In this document: positions 9,253 through 18,343 of the stretch, one piece after another
Position numbering within the stretch: the first letter of the stretch is position 1
Layout: every line of letters begins with the position of its first letter
Assembly (NCBI RefSeq): GCF_002934665.1
Contig: NZ_NIRS01000006.1
Span: forward strand, 186,001-250,000
DNA length: 64,000 nucleotides
Reading direction: 5' to 3'
Source: Pseudomonas laurylsulfatiphila
GTDB taxonomy: Bacteria; Pseudomonadota; Gammaproteobacteria; Pseudomonadales; Pseudomonadaceae
Notes under the pieces: generated by a model
The model's database searches: none
What the model saw: the letters and a program-made list of their open reading frames with translations, nothing else
What the model was told of the DNA's origin: nothing
Made by a program: the position numbers and the translations under genes

Positions 9253-9332
9253 GTTGGCTGCGGGAAAAGGTGTACTGGCCGTACGGGCCCCATCGCGGGC
9301 AAGAACAGCACAAAAATCACAGTCAATCTAAT

Positions 9333-9347
9333 GTTCGATAATCGCCC
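9333..9347. promoter_or_regulatory. PcaR-type operator upstream of the OprD-family porin
   Basis: GTTCGATAATCGCCC differs at one position from the remembered P. putida PcaR site GTTCGATAATCGCAC. It lies 209 bp before the porin start. The same motif recurs upstream of pcaI, pcaK and pcaR in this window, so the porin is probably in the PcaR regulon. Confidence 0.7.
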
Positions 9348-9556
9348 AAAACCCTCTTTTTACGATTGAACCATCCAGTACATTCCACGCACCATCCGAA
9401 CCACAAAACCAATAACAACAGGTTCGACACCATGCCCCCGCGCCCTGCCCTCCCCGGCTGATCCGCTTCATTTGTGCTGATTTCGACTGTTCGTCTGCAG
9501 CCTCCGGGTTGCGGCATCACCCTGTTTCATCCCCAAGAATTAGAGAGACCCGAGCC

Positions 9557-10816
9557 ATGACGCCTTCTCCCGCGCCGTACTTCGTTCCCAGCCTGATCGC
9601 CATAGCCCTGGCCTGCGCGGCCCTGCCCGCCAGCGCCGAGGAATCGGGTTTTGTCGAGGGCGCCAAGGTCAACCTGAACCTGCGCAACTTCTACATCAAT
9701 CGCAACTTCACCAACCCGACCAAGGCTCAGGGCAAGGCTGAGGAGTGGACGCAAAGTTTCATCCTCGATGCCAAATCCGGGTTCACCCAGGGCACTGTCG
9801 GCTTCGGCATGGATGTGCTGGGTTTGTACTCGGTAAAACTCGATGGCGGCAAAGGCACCGGTGGTACGCAGCTGCTGCCGCTGGACCATGACGGCCGCCC
9901 TGCAGACAACTTCGGCCGCACAAACGTGGCGTTCAAGGCGAAGCTGTCGCAGACCGAAGTCAAGGTTGGAGAATGGATGCCGGTACTGCCGATCCTGCGC
10001 TCCGACGACGGTCGTTCGCTGCCGCAAACCTTCCGCGGCGGCCAGATCACGTCGAAGGAAATCGATGGTTTGACGCTCTACGGCGGCCAGTTCCGTCAGA
10101 ACAGCCCGCGCGACGACAGCAGCATGAGCGACATGTCGATGACCGGCAAAGCCGCGTTCACCTCCGACCGTTTCAACTTCGAGGGCGGCGAGTACGTGTT
10201 CAATGACAAGCGCACCCAGATTGGTCTGTGGAACGCCGAGCTCAAGGACATCTACAGCCAGCAGTTCGTCAACCTGATCCACAGCCAACCGCTTGGCGAC
10301 TGGACCCTGGGCGCCAACCTGGGTTTCTTCTACGGCAAGGATGAAGGCAGCGCCCGGGCCGGTGAGCTGGACAACAAAACCCTGTACGGTTTGTTCTCGG
10401 CCAAATACGGCGGCCACACCTTCTACGTCGGCCTGCAGAAACTCACCGGCGACAGCGCCTGGATGCGGGTCAATGGCACCAGCGGCGGCACCCTGGCCAA
10501 CGATAGCTACAACTCCAGCTACGACAATGCCCGGGAGAAATCCTGGCAGGTGCGCCACGACTACAACTTCGTCGCCCTTGGCGTACCGGGCCTGACCCTG
10601 ATGAACCGCTACATCAGCGGCGACAATGTGCACACCGGCAGCATCACCGACGGCAAGGAATGGGGGCGTGAATCGGAACTGGGCTACACCGTGCAGAGTG
10701 GCGTGCTGAAAGACTTGAATCTGAAATGGCGCAACTCGACCATGCGCCGGGATTACAGCAATAACGAGTTCGATGAGAACCGATTGATCATCAGCTATCC
10801 GATCAGTTTGCTGTAA
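9557..10816 (+). CDS. OprD-family outer-membrane porin, probably aromatic-acid uptake
   Basis: This 419-residue porin has a Sec signal peptide ending ASA (about residue 27), then EESGFVEGAKVNLNLRNFYINR, the hallmark opening of OprD/OpdK-type 18-strand barrels. Further family motifs are LDAKSGFTQGTVGFGMDVLG, the conserved arginine-rich pore ladder region (RTNVAFKAKLSQTEVKVGEW) and the terminal strand YSNNEFDENRLIISYPISLL. I prefer the ATG at 9557, with AGAGAG ten bases upstream, over the ATG at 9509, which would place 16 extra residues before the signal. It faces the pca genes tail to tail and carries a PcaR-type operator upstream. I infer that it admits protocatechuate or 4-hydroxybenzoate; the sequence alone does not fix the substrate. 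Confidence 0.88.
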   Translation: MTPSPAPYFVPSLIAIALACAALPASAEESGFVEGAKVNLNLRNFYINRNFTNPTKAQGKAEEWTQSFILDAKSGFTQGTVGFGMDVLGLYSVKLDGGKGTGGTQLLPLDHDGRPADNFGRTNVAFKAKLSQTEVKVGEWMPVLPILRSDDGRSLPQTFRGGQITSKEIDGLTLYGGQFRQNSPRDDSSMSDMSMTGKAAFTSDRFNFEGGEYVFNDKRTQIGLWNAELKDIYSQQFVNLIHSQPLGDWTLGANLGFFYGKDEGSARAGELDNKTLYGLFSAKYGGHTFYVGLQKLTGDSAWMRVNGTSGGTLANDSYNSSYDNAREKSWQVRHDYNFVALGVPGLTLMNRYISGDNVHTGSITDGKEWGRESELGYTVQSGVLKDLNLKWRNSTMRRDYSNNEFDENRLIISYPISLL

Positions 10817-10830
10817 ACCACACCATCGTC

Positions 10831-10894
10831 ATCGCGAGCAGGCTCGCTCCCACAAAGGACCGCGTTTAACTGTGGGAGCGAGCCTGCTCGCGAT
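10831..10894. repeat. REPIN (paired REP), GCGAGCAGGCTCGC family
   Basis: Two inverted 24-bp arms (10831-10854 and 10871-10894), reading outward TGTGGGAGCGAGCC/TGCTCGCGAT, are separated by 16 bp. They sit between the convergent stops of the porin and pcaC, where they may also act as a terminator or mRNA stabiliser. The same family occurs at 28751 and 36441. Confidence 0.85.
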
Positions 10895-10926
10895 GGCGTC
10901 AGTTCAATCAATGCAAATCATCGGGC

Positions 10927-11319
10927 TTACTCCCGCGACTCGACCCCCAACTCATCCCACACCGACTCGGCCAGGTGGAAGGTCGCATTGGCCGCCGGAA
11001 TGCCGCAGTAGATGGCGCTCTGCATGATCACTTCCTTGATCTCGCCACGGCTCACGCCGTTGTTGGCGGCGGCGCGCAGGTGCAGTTTGAGTTCACCCTC
11101 GCGGTTCATGCCGATCAGCATGGCGATGGTGATCAGGCTGCGGGTATGGCGCGGCAGACCAGGGCGGGTCCAGATGTCGCCCCAGGCGTGGCGGGTGATC
11201 ATCTCCTGAAACTCCGAGTTGAACTCGGTCAGCGTCGTCAGGCTGCGGTCGACATGCGCGTCTCCAAGGACCGCGCGACGGACCTTCAGGCCCTCGTCAT
11301 AACGTTGTTTTTCGTCCAC
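10927..11319 (-). CDS. pcaC: 4-carboxymuconolactone decarboxylase
   Basis: This 130-residue enzyme converts gamma-carboxymuconolactone to beta-ketoadipate enol-lactone in the protocatechuate branch. The sequence DEKQRYDEGLKVRRAVLGD and the CMD-domain block TRHAWGDIWTRPGLPRHTRS, then LRAAANNGVSRGEIKEVIMQ, match PcaC. I chose the GTG at 11319, preceded at a good distance by GAGGGGA, because the protein then starts at the usual residue; the longer frame adds 46 residues that are only the antisense-like tail of pcaD. It is last in the pcaT-pcaB-pcaD-pcaC operon, with a 10-bp gap to pcaD. Confidence 0.93.
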   Translation of the reverse strand: MDEKQRYDEGLKVRRAVLGDAHVDRSLTTLTEFNSEFQEMITRHAWGDIWTRPGLPRHTRSLITIAMLIGMNREGELKLHLRAAANNGVSRGEIKEVIMQSAIYCGIPAANATFHLAESVWDELGVESRE

Positions 11320-11329
11320 GAAAATCCCC

Positions 11330-12121
11330 TCAATCAGCCAACAGAAACGCCAGCACGCGCTCGCTGAACGCATCGCCTGCCTGGACGTTGGACAAATGCG
11401 CGGCGTAGAACTCGGCGTACTCGGCCCCGCGCACATGCTCCTGAATGAAATGCCCACCGGATGGCGGCGTCACCGCATCTTCAGTCCCGGCAATCACCAG
11501 CAACGGCGTCTTGATCGAGGACAACCGATCGCGGAAATCGGCATCACGCACCGCCGCGCAATTGGCCGCATAGCCTTCGGGCGAAGTGGCCGCGAGCATG
11601 TCGGTAATCTGCTTGGCCGCCGCCGGGTTGGCGGCGGAGAAGTCCGGAGTGAACCAGCGGGCAATCGAGGCATCGCGCAAGGCAACCATGGCCGCCTGAC
11701 CATCACGCTGGACCATTTCGATACGCGGGTTCCACACTGACGGATCGCCGATTTTCGCCGCGGTGTTGCACACGATCAGCTTGTTCAGGCGCTCGCCGGC
11801 ATTGATCCCCAGCCACTGGCCAATCAGCCCGCCCATGGACAAACCACAGAAATGCGCGCGCTCGATGTGCAAGGCATCCAGCAAGGCGAGCACGTCGCGG
11901 CCCAGTTGCTCAATGCTGTAAGGTCCCGGGGTCACCAATGACTGGCCATGACCGCGAGTGTCAAAACGCAACACGCGAAAATGCTCGGAGAACGCCGGGA
12001 TTTGCGCGTCCCACATGTGCAGGTCGGTGCCCAAAGAGTTGGACAGCACCAGCACCGGCGCATCGACCGGTCCATCCAGTTGATAATGCAGTTCGCCCTC
12101 GGCGAGTTGTACAAAAGCCAC
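11330..12121 (-). CDS. pcaD: 3-oxoadipate enol-lactonase
   Basis: This 263-residue alpha/beta hydrolase opens the beta-ketoadipate enol-lactone ring to give beta-ketoadipate. The nucleophile elbow is GLSMGG (near residue 95), with the acid in the GTEDAVTPP segment and the catalytic His near the C-terminus (YAAHLSNVQA). The oxyanion region is LSNSLGTDLHMWDAQ. The start is a GTG at 12121 supported by GAAGGAGAA, which overlaps the end of pcaB. It lies between pcaB and pcaC in one transcription unit, as expected for consecutive steps. Confidence 0.94.
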   Translation of the reverse strand: MAFVQLAEGELHYQLDGPVDAPVLVLSNSLGTDLHMWDAQIPAFSEHFRVLRFDTRGHGQSLVTPGPYSIEQLGRDVLALLDALHIERAHFCGLSMGGLIGQWLGINAGERLNKLIVCNTAAKIGDPSVWNPRIEMVQRDGQAAMVALRDASIARWFTPDFSAANPAAAKQITDMLAATSPEGYAANCAAVRDADFRDRLSSIKTPLLVIAGTEDAVTPPSGGHFIQEHVRGAEYAEFYAAHLSNVQAGDAFSERVLAFLLAD

Positions 12122-12133
12122 AGCAATTCTCCT

Positions 12134-13498
12134 TCAGGCAGTCAATGCAGAGTGTTCGGCCACCGCCCGCTCGACCCAGGTTTGGGCCTGGCCGAGGTAA
12201 TGGGCAGGGTCCAGCAGATGATCGAGTTCAGCCGCCGACAGTTCGGCGGTCACTTGCGGTTCGTCGCCGAGCACCGCACGCAGGTGACGCTGTTCGGCCA
12301 CCGCGCGTTTGCAGCAGCGTTCAAGCAGATGGTGTGCGGTATCGCGGCCGACCCGTTGGGCGAGGACGATGCTCACCGCTTCGGCGAGCACCAGGCCCTG
12401 GGTCAGATCGAGGTTGTGCGCCATCCGCCCGGCATCCACCTCCAGTCCCTGGGCGATCAGCAACGCGTGCTGCAGGCTGCCCGACGCCAGGCAGCAAATC
12501 TCCGGCAGGGTTTCCCACTCGGCATGCCACAGGCCGAGACTGCGCTCGTGTTCCTGGGGCATGGCGCTGAACAGTGTCGAGAGCAAACCGGGTACACGCG
12601 TCGCCGCGCTGATCAACACCGCAGCGCCCACCGGATTGCGCTTGTGCGGCATGGTCGAGGAACCGCCCTTGCCCGGCGCCGAAGGTTCGAACACTTCGGC
12701 GGCTTCGGTTTGCATCAGCAGGCTGACGTCGCGACCGAGCTTGCCGAGACTGCCGGCGATCAACCCGAGCACCGCGCCGAACTCCACCACACGATCGCGC
12801 TGGGTGTGCCACGGTTGCTCGGGCAAGGTCAGTTGCAGCTCTTCGGCCAGCGCCTGGGCAATCGGCATGGCCTGCTCGCCAAGTGCCGCAAGGGTGCCGG
12901 ATGCACCACCGAATTGCAGCACCAGCAAACGCGGTTTGAGTTCAGCCAGACGCTGCCGACTGCGCGTCACCGCCCCCAGCCAACCGGCGATTTTCATGCC
13001 GAGAGTGACCGGCGTCGCATGCTGCAACCAGGTGCGTCCGGCCAATGGCGTAGCCACATATCGTTCGGCCTGCTTCGCAAGGGTTTGCCCAAGTTGCGCC
13101 AGATCGCTTTCGATCAGCTCCAGCGCACGACGCAATTGCAGCACCAGGCCGCTGTCCATCACATCCTGGCTGGTCGCGCCCAGATGCACGTAACGCTCGG
13201 CCTCGGCATTCTGCGCAGCGATCTGTTTGCCCAACGCCTTGACCAGCGGAATGGCTGAATTACCCGCCGTGGCAATCGCCTCGCCCAACGCCGCAAAGTC
13301 GTAAAGCCCGGCGCTGCAAGCCGCTTGAATTGGCGCGACAGCACTCGTCGGAATCAACCCGACCCGCGCTTCGGCCCGGGCCAATGCCGCTTCGAAATCG
13401 AGCATGGCCTGGACCCGCCCCTGATCGCAGAACACTTCACGCATATCGCGGGCAGTGAAATAGGCATCGAACAATTGATTGCCCGGTCGCTGGTTCAT
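12134..13498 (-). CDS. pcaB: 3-carboxy-cis,cis-muconate cycloisomerase
   Basis: This 454-residue member of the fumarase/aspartase superfamily lactonises 3-carboxymuconate to gamma-carboxymuconolactone. The family signature GSSTMPHKRNP is at residues 279-289, and the conserved region TWLQHATPVTLG has His160. The N-terminal AMLDFEAALARAEARVGLIP is typical of PcaB. It follows pcaT by 45 bp and precedes pcaD by 12 bp in the same operon. Length and motifs are intact. Confidence 0.95.
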   Translation of the reverse strand: MNQRPGNQLFDAYFTARDMREVFCDQGRVQAMLDFEAALARAEARVGLIPTSAVAPIQAACSAGLYDFAALGEAIATAGNSAIPLVKALGKQIAAQNAEAERYVHLGATSQDVMDSGLVLQLRRALELIESDLAQLGQTLAKQAERYVATPLAGRTWLQHATPVTLGMKIAGWLGAVTRSRQRLAELKPRLLVLQFGGASGTLAALGEQAMPIAQALAEELQLTLPEQPWHTQRDRVVEFGAVLGLIAGSLGKLGRDVSLLMQTEAAEVFEPSAPGKGGSSTMPHKRNPVGAAVLISAATRVPGLLSTLFSAMPQEHERSLGLWHAEWETLPEICCLASGSLQHALLIAQGLEVDAGRMAHNLDLTQGLVLAEAVSIVLAQRVGRDTAHHLLERCCKRAVAEQRHLRAVLGDEPQVTAELSAAELDHLLDPAHYLGQAQTWVERAVAEHSALTA

Positions 13499-13543
13499 AA
13501 ACAGTTCCTGAAGGCGCGGGCCTTTGCGACCCGCGCGAGAAGA

Positions 13544-14848
13544 TCAAAGATCGTGATGCAGATACGCGGCCTGTTTCGGCAGACGCAGGCTGAACAGGAA
13601 GGCTATCGCCATCATCACCGTCACGTACCAGTAGAAGGAGTTTTCCATGCCCACGGCCTTGAGGCTCAAGGCCACATACTCCGCCGAACCGCCGAAGATC
13701 GCATTCGCCACCGCATACGCCAGGCCGACACCCAATGCACGCACTTCCGGCGGAAACATCTCGGCTTTCACCAGGCCGCTGATGGAGGTGTAGAAACTGA
13801 CGATTGCCAGCGCCAGGGTAATCAGCACAAAGGCCAGGAACGGACTGCTGACACTTTTCAGGCTCAACAGGATCGGCACCGTGCACAGCGTGCCGAGGGC
13901 GCCGAACCAGAGCATCGAGTTACGCCGCCCGATCTTGTCGGCGAGCATGCCGAAAACCGGTTGCATGCACATGTAGAGGAACAGCGCGCCGGTCATGATG
14001 TAGCTGGCGGTCTTGGCCGGCATGCCGGCGGTGTTCACCAGGTACTTCTGCATGTAGGTGGTGAAGGTGTAGAAAATCAGCGAGCCACCGGCGGTGTAGC
14101 CGAGTACGGTGATGAACGCAGCCTTATGGTCGCGAAACAACGCGCTGATGCTGCCCGCGTCCTTGTTTTCGCGCATTTCCTTGCTGGAGGTTTCTTTCAA
14201 CGAACGACGCAGATACAGCGAAACCAACGCCGCCATGGCACCGACCACAAAGGGAATCCGCCAACCGTAGGCACGCAACTCCTCTTCACTGAGGAACTGT
14301 TGCAGGATCACTACCACCAATACCGCCAGCAGTTGCCCGCCAATCAACGTCACGTACTGGAACGATGCGAAGAAACCGCGCTGCCCCTTGAGGGCGACTT
14401 CACTCATGTAGGTGGCGGTGGTGCCGTACTCGCCACCTACCGACAGGCCCTGGAGCAAACGCGCAAACAGCAACAGGATTGGCGCCCAGATCCCGATGCT
14501 GCTGTAAGTCGGCAGGCAAGCGATAAGCAACGAGCCGAAACACATCATCAGAATCGAGATCAACATCGAATTCTTGCGCCCGTGCTTGTCTGCCAACCGA
14601 CCGAAAATCCAGCCACCGATCGGTCGCATCAGGAACCCGGCGGCAAACACGCCCGCGGTATTGACCAACTGCACCGTGGGGTTGTCGGAGGGGAAAAAGG
14701 CCGGCGCGAAATAGAGCGCACTGAAGGCGTAGACGTAAAAGTCGAACCATTCGACCAGGTTGCCGGACGAGGCACCGACGATGGCGAAGATCCGCTTGCT
14801 GCGCTCCTCACCGGTGTATAGCGGTTGTGTAGCGGTGGTCGTTGTCAT
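13544..14848 (-). CDS. pcaT: MFS permease PcaT-like (metabolite:H+ symporter family)
   Basis: This 434-residue permease has twelve membrane segments. It carries the MHS-family opening GASSGNLVEWFDFYVYAF and the cytoplasmic loop motifs GGWIFGRLADKHGRK and GGEYGTTATYMSE, as in KgtP and PcaT. PcaT is reported to take up beta-ketoadipate and related dicarboxylates and to allow chemotaxis to them. Its position as first gene of the pcaTBDC unit supports this reading over a general alpha-ketoglutarate permease. A 203-bp gap containing a REP pair separates it from pcaG. Confidence 0.88.
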   Translation of the reverse strand: MTTTTATQPLYTGEERSKRIFAIVGASSGNLVEWFDFYVYAFSALYFAPAFFPSDNPTVQLVNTAGVFAAGFLMRPIGGWIFGRLADKHGRKNSMLISILMMCFGSLLIACLPTYSSIGIWAPILLLFARLLQGLSVGGEYGTTATYMSEVALKGQRGFFASFQYVTLIGGQLLAVLVVVILQQFLSEEELRAYGWRIPFVVGAMAALVSLYLRRSLKETSSKEMRENKDAGSISALFRDHKAAFITVLGYTAGGSLIFYTFTTYMQKYLVNTAGMPAKTASYIMTGALFLYMCMQPVFGMLADKIGRRNSMLWFGALGTLCTVPILLSLKSVSSPFLAFVLITLALAIVSFYTSISGLVKAEMFPPEVRALGVGLAYAVANAIFGGSAEYVALSLKAVGMENSFYWYVTVMMAIAFLFSLRLPKQAAYLHHDL

Positions 14849-14934
14849 TGTTTTTCACTCAATGGGGACAGTGAGAGTCTAGACATACTTTGCAACAGTC
14901 CCGTTCCACAGATGCATCAGCGACGTAGATCCCG

Positions 14935-15034
14935 TGTAGGAGCTGGCTTGCCAGCGAAAGACGCAAAAGCGACCCGGTTAACCAGTCAATCCGCGTAATC
15001 GTTAACGACCATCGCTGGCAAGCCAGCTCCTACA
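14935..15034. repeat. REP pair, GGAGCTGGCTTGCCAGC family
   Basis: Inverted 23-bp arms at 14935-14957 (TGTAGGAGCTGGCTTGCCAG...) and 15012-15034 flank a 54-bp centre that itself holds further inverted segments. The pair lies in the gap between pcaG and pcaT, splitting the pca genes into two transcription segments. This family differs in core sequence from the others in the window. Confidence 0.8.
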
Positions 15035-15051
15035 GGGATTTCGGTGTTCAT

Positions 15052-15618
15052 TCAATAATCGAAGAACACCGTCTCCGCATCAGTGCCTTGCAGAATCACA
15101 TTCCACTGATAAACACCCGACGCGTCCTTCCTGGCCAGCAAGGTACCGCGACGCTCGGCCGGCACGCATTCCAGCAACGGATCGTTCACGTTGGCCACCT
15201 CCCCCTCAAAATAGATCCGTGTCAGCAGGTGCTTCACCAGACCACGGGCAAACACCAGTACTACCAGGTGTGGTGCCTGAGTCGTGCCTTTGAGACCCTC
15301 GACCGTTCCCGGCTTGATGGTGGTGAAACGAAAACGCCCTTCGGCATCCACCGGCACCCGGCCAAAGCCTTCGAAATTCGGGTCCAGGGGTTTTTCCTGG
15401 TCGTCCTCCGGATGGTCATACTTGCCCGCGGCATTGGCCTGCCAGACTTCCAGCATCGCGTCGTTGACGATGTCGCCATTGCCATCGAGCACTTGCCCGG
15501 TGATCGCCACGCGCTCGCCCAGGGTTTGTTCGACAGTCAGGTCTTCGCGGTTCAGCCAGGTCAGGCCGATGTGGTAGTACGGCCCGACGGTGTGGGACGT
15601 GGTCGCAGTCAGCGTCAT
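15052..15618 (-). CDS. pcaG: Protocatechuate 3,4-dioxygenase alpha subunit
   Basis: This 188-residue protein is the non-metal-binding subunit of the intradiol dioxygenase that cleaves protocatechuate to 3-carboxymuconate. It has the intradiol fold segments TSHTVGPYYHIGL, VLDGNGDIVNDAMLEVWQAN and APHLVVLVFARGL, but in place of the beta-subunit iron histidines it has residues that cannot ligate iron, as in all PcaG. The ATG at 15618 starts 1 bp after the pcaH stop; the longer frame would only translate the pcaH tail. Tight coupling to pcaH fits a 1:1 alpha/beta complex. Confidence 0.95.
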   Translation of the reverse strand: MTLTATTSHTVGPYYHIGLTWLNREDLTVEQTLGERVAITGQVLDGNGDIVNDAMLEVWQANAAGKYDHPEDDQEKPLDPNFEGFGRVPVDAEGRFRFTTIKPGTVEGLKGTTQAPHLVVLVFARGLVKHLLTRIYFEGEVANVNDPLLECVPAERRGTLLARKDASGVYQWNVILQGTDAETVFFDY

Positions 15619-15619
15619 C

Positions 15620-16324
15620 TTATTTCTCCATCGGCGTGGCGTCGCGGCCGCGCAAAACGATGTCCCAGCGATAACCGAGGGCATAGGACGGGATGGTTTT
15701 TTCCAGATCGAACGAGGCGATCAAGCGCTCTTTGGCGCGGGTATCGGGCACGCAGTTGTAGATCGGGTCGTACGCCAGCAGCGGGTCGCCCGGGAAATAC
15801 ATTTGCGTCACCAGACGCGTCAGGATGCTCGGCCCGAACAGCGAGAAATGGATGTGCGCCGGGCGCCAGGCGTTGTGGTGGTTGCCCCACGGATACGCAC
15901 CGGGCTTGATGGTCTGGAACTGGTACCAGCCATCGGCGTCAGTCACGGTACGGCCGGTGCCGGTGAAGTTCGGGTCCAGCGGCGCGTCGTGCAGGTCACG
16001 GGCATGGGCGTAGCGACCGGCGGCGTTGGCCTGCCAGATCTCCACCAGAATCCCCGGAACCGGGAGACCGTTTTCGTCCAGCACGCGACCGTGAATGATA
16101 ATGCGCTCGCCCTGTGGCTGACCTTCGTGCTGAGCGGTGAGGTCATTATCCTTCTCGTTGACGCGCTCGGCGCCGACGGTTGGCCCGGTGATTTCCGACA
16201 ACGAATGGGGCAGAAACACCAACGGTTTGGACGGCGAGCGCAGGTTGGTGGATTGATAGGTCGGGTGCAGGTACTCCGGCTGAGTACCCTCCTGCGGGCG
16301 ACGGTAACCAGGCTTGTCAGTCAT
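15620..16324 (-). CDS. pcaH: Protocatechuate 3,4-dioxygenase beta subunit
   Basis: This 234-residue catalytic subunit carries the non-haem Fe(III). The four ligands are visible: Tyr105 (GRYAH), Tyr144 (GAYPW), His157 and His159 (AHIHF). Their spacing is identical to the P. putida enzyme (Tyr108, Tyr147, His160, His162) with a constant offset of three. I chose the ATG at 16324, which follows GAGGAAAGAG; the longer frame reaches back into pcaF. It is followed by pcaG and preceded by pcaF with a 37-bp gap, so pcaIJFHG look like one operon. Confidence 0.96.
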   Translation of the reverse strand: MTDKPGYRRPQEGTQPEYLHPTYQSTNLRSPSKPLVFLPHSLSEITGPTVGAERVNEKDNDLTAQHEGQPQGERIIIHGRVLDENGLPVPGILVEIWQANAAGRYAHARDLHDAPLDPNFTGTGRTVTDADGWYQFQTIKPGAYPWGNHHNAWRPAHIHFSLFGPSILTRLVTQMYFPGDPLLAYDPIYNCVPDTRAKERLIASFDLEKTIPSYALGYRWDIVLRGRDATPMEK

Positions 16325-16361
16325 TACTCTTTCCTCAGTTCTTATTAGCCGACAGGGTGTG

Positions 16362-17564
16362 TCAGACCCGTTCGATTGCCAAAGCCAGACCCTGGCCGAC
16401 ACCGACGCACATAGTCGCCAGACCTTTCTTGCCACCGGTCTTTTCCAGCTGATGCAACGCCGTCAGCACCAGACGCGCACCGCTCATGCCCAGCGGATGG
16501 CCCAGGGCAATCGCACCACCGTTCGGGTTGACCTGGGCCGCGTCGTCGGCGATCCCCAGTTCACGCAGCACCGCCAAGCCCTGGCTGGCGAAGGCTTCGT
16601 TGAGTTCGATCACATCGAAATCGCTGACTGCCACGCCGAGGCGCTCGGTCAGTTTGCGCACCGCCGGCACCGGGCCGATGCCCATCACCCGCGGTGCAAC
16701 ACCGGCGCTGGCCATGCCCAGCACTTTGGCGCGGGCGGTCAGGCCGTGTTTCTTCACGGCTTCGGCCGAGGCCAGGATCAATGCGGCTGCACCGTCGTTT
16801 ACACCCGACGCATTACCGGCGGTGACGGTCTTGTCCGGGCCGTTGACCGGTTTAAGTTTGGCCAGGGCTTCGAGGGTGGTGTCGGCGCGAGGATGTTCGT
16901 CCTGGCTGACCACGGTTTCGCCTTTCTTGTGGGCAATGCGCACTTCGACGATTTCTTCGGCGAAGAACCCGGCGGCTTGCGCGACGGCAGTGCGCTGCTG
17001 GCTGCGCAGGGCAAAGGCGTCCTGATCTTCGCGGGAAACTTTGTAGTCGTCAGCGACGTTGTCAGCGGTCTGCGGCATTGCATCCACGCCGTACTGGGCT
17101 TTCATCAGCGGATTGATGAAGCGCCAGCCGATGGTGGTGTCTTCGAGCTTCATGTTGCGCGAAAACACCGCGTCGGCCTTGCCCATCACGAACGGCGCAC
17201 GGGACATCGACTCGACGCCGCCGGCAATCGCCAGCTCCATCTCGCCGCTGGCGATGGCGCGGAACGCGGTGCCGATGGCATCCATGCCCGAAGCGCAGAG
17301 GCGGTTGAGGGTCACGCCGGGAATGGTTTCCGGCAGCCCCGCCAACAGCAGCGCCATGCGCGCGACGTTGCGGTTGTCTTCGCCGGCCTGGTTGGCGCAG
17401 CCGAGGAACACCTCGTCCACGGCGTTCCAGTCCACCGACGGGTTGCGCTCCATCAAAGCCTTGATCGGCACGGCGGCCAGGTCGTCGGCACGCACCGTCG
17501 ACAGACCGCCGCCGAAACGGCCGATGGGGGTACGAATCGCGTCGCAGATATAAACGTCACGCAT
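16362..17564 (-). CDS. pcaF: Beta-ketoadipyl-CoA thiolase
   Basis: This 400-residue thiolase splits beta-ketoadipyl-CoA into succinyl-CoA and acetyl-CoA, the last step of the pathway. The acyl-accepting Cys90 lies in NRLCASGMDAIG, the catalytic His356 in GHPLGMSGAR and the proton-shuttling Cys386 in CVGVGQG. The start ATG at 17564 overlaps the pcaJ stop as TGATG; a GTG one codon earlier is less likely. The gene order pcaI-J-F follows reaction order. All catalytic residues are present. Confidence 0.96.
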   Translation of the reverse strand: MRDVYICDAIRTPIGRFGGGLSTVRADDLAAVPIKALMERNPSVDWNAVDEVFLGCANQAGEDNRNVARMALLLAGLPETIPGVTLNRLCASGMDAIGTAFRAIASGEMELAIAGGVESMSRAPFVMGKADAVFSRNMKLEDTTIGWRFINPLMKAQYGVDAMPQTADNVADDYKVSREDQDAFALRSQQRTAVAQAAGFFAEEIVEVRIAHKKGETVVSQDEHPRADTTLEALAKLKPVNGPDKTVTAGNASGVNDGAAALILASAEAVKKHGLTARAKVLGMASAGVAPRVMGIGPVPAVRKLTERLGVAVSDFDVIELNEAFASQGLAVLRELGIADDAAQVNPNGGAIALGHPLGMSGARLVLTALHQLEKTGGKKGLATMCVGVGQGLALAIERV

Positions 17565-18343
17565 CACGCTTCTCCGGGGGCTTGGCCGTGTGCCGCTGCG
17601 GTACGGGCTTCGAGATCGCGCAACGCGGTCAGTTCGACTTCAGTCGGCTCGGCGGTTTGCTCGACATGGTCGGCAAAGCGAATTGCCCAACCGGTGGCAG
17701 CAACCACTTGCTCGCGGGTCACGCCCGGGTGCAAGGCAGTGACGACGAACTCATGGGTGCCGGTTTCCGGCTCCATGATGCACAGGTCAGTAATGATGCC
17801 GACCGGACCGGCGCCAGGCAGGCCGAGGCGCTTGCGCGAATCGCCGCCCTCGCCGTGGCCGACCGAGGTAATGAAGTCGAGTTTGTCGACAAAGGAGCGC
17901 GCCGACTGCTTGAGGATAATCAACACGCTCTTGGCGGAACCGGCAATCTCCGGCGCGCCACCGGCGCCCGGCAGACGCACTTTCGGCGCGTGGTAATCGC
18001 CGACCACGGTGGTGTTGATGTTGCCGAAGCGGTCAACCTGCGCCGCCCCGAGGAAGCCGACGTCGATACGTCCGCCCTGCAGCCAGTAGCGGAAAATCTC
18101 GCCGGTCGGGACCACGGTGTCGGCGGTTTCCGCCAATTCACCGTCACCGATCGACAGTGGCAATACACTCGGTTTGGCACCGATCGGACCCGATTCGTAG
18201 ATCAATACCACATCAGGCGATGACGTCAGGCGCGCCAGGTTGGCCGCTTTCGACGGCAGGCCGATGCCCACGAAGCACACAGAACCGTTCTTCAGGCGGC
18301 GAGCGGCGGCGACGGTCATCATTTCATTGGTGGTGTAAGTCAT
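17564..18343 (-). CDS. pcaJ: 3-oxoadipate CoA-transferase subunit B
   Basis: This 259-residue beta subunit of succinyl-CoA:3-oxoadipate CoA-transferase belongs to CoA-transferase family I. The catalytic glutamate that forms the CoA thioester is Glu50 in LIYESGPIG. Glycine-rich motifs GIGLPSKAANLA and GFLGAAQVDRFGNIN are present. Its ATG overlaps the pcaI stop (TAATG) and its stop overlaps the pcaF start, giving a tightly coupled pcaIJF block. Confidence 0.95.
   Translation of the reverse strand: MTYTTNEMMTVAAARRLKNGSVCFVGIGLPSKAANLARLTSSPDVVLIYESGPIGAKPSVLPLSIGDGELAETADTVVPTGEIFRYWLQGGRIDVGFLGAAQVDRFGNINTTVVGDYHAPKVRLPGAGGAPEIAGSAKSVLIILKQSARSFVDKLDFITSVGHGEGGDSRKRLGLPGAGPVGIITDLCIMEPETGTHEFVVTALHPGVTREQVVAATGWAIRFADHVEQTAEPTEVELTALRDLEARTAAAHGQAPGEA

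Noticed and set aside
10831..10894. Paired palindromes as a CRISPR array
   Set aside because: There are only two arms, inverted to each other and with one spacer. The same units recur singly across the window, which is REPIN rather than CRISPR.
13325..14821. 498-codon plus-strand ORF across pcaB and pcaT
   Set aside because: It is antisense to a clear permease and lyase. It is rich in His, Arg and Gln with no domain.
16314..17996. 560-codon ORF on the plus strand across pcaH, pcaF and pcaJ
   Set aside because: It is antisense to three genes whose catalytic residues are all intact. Long antisense frames are expected at this G+C.
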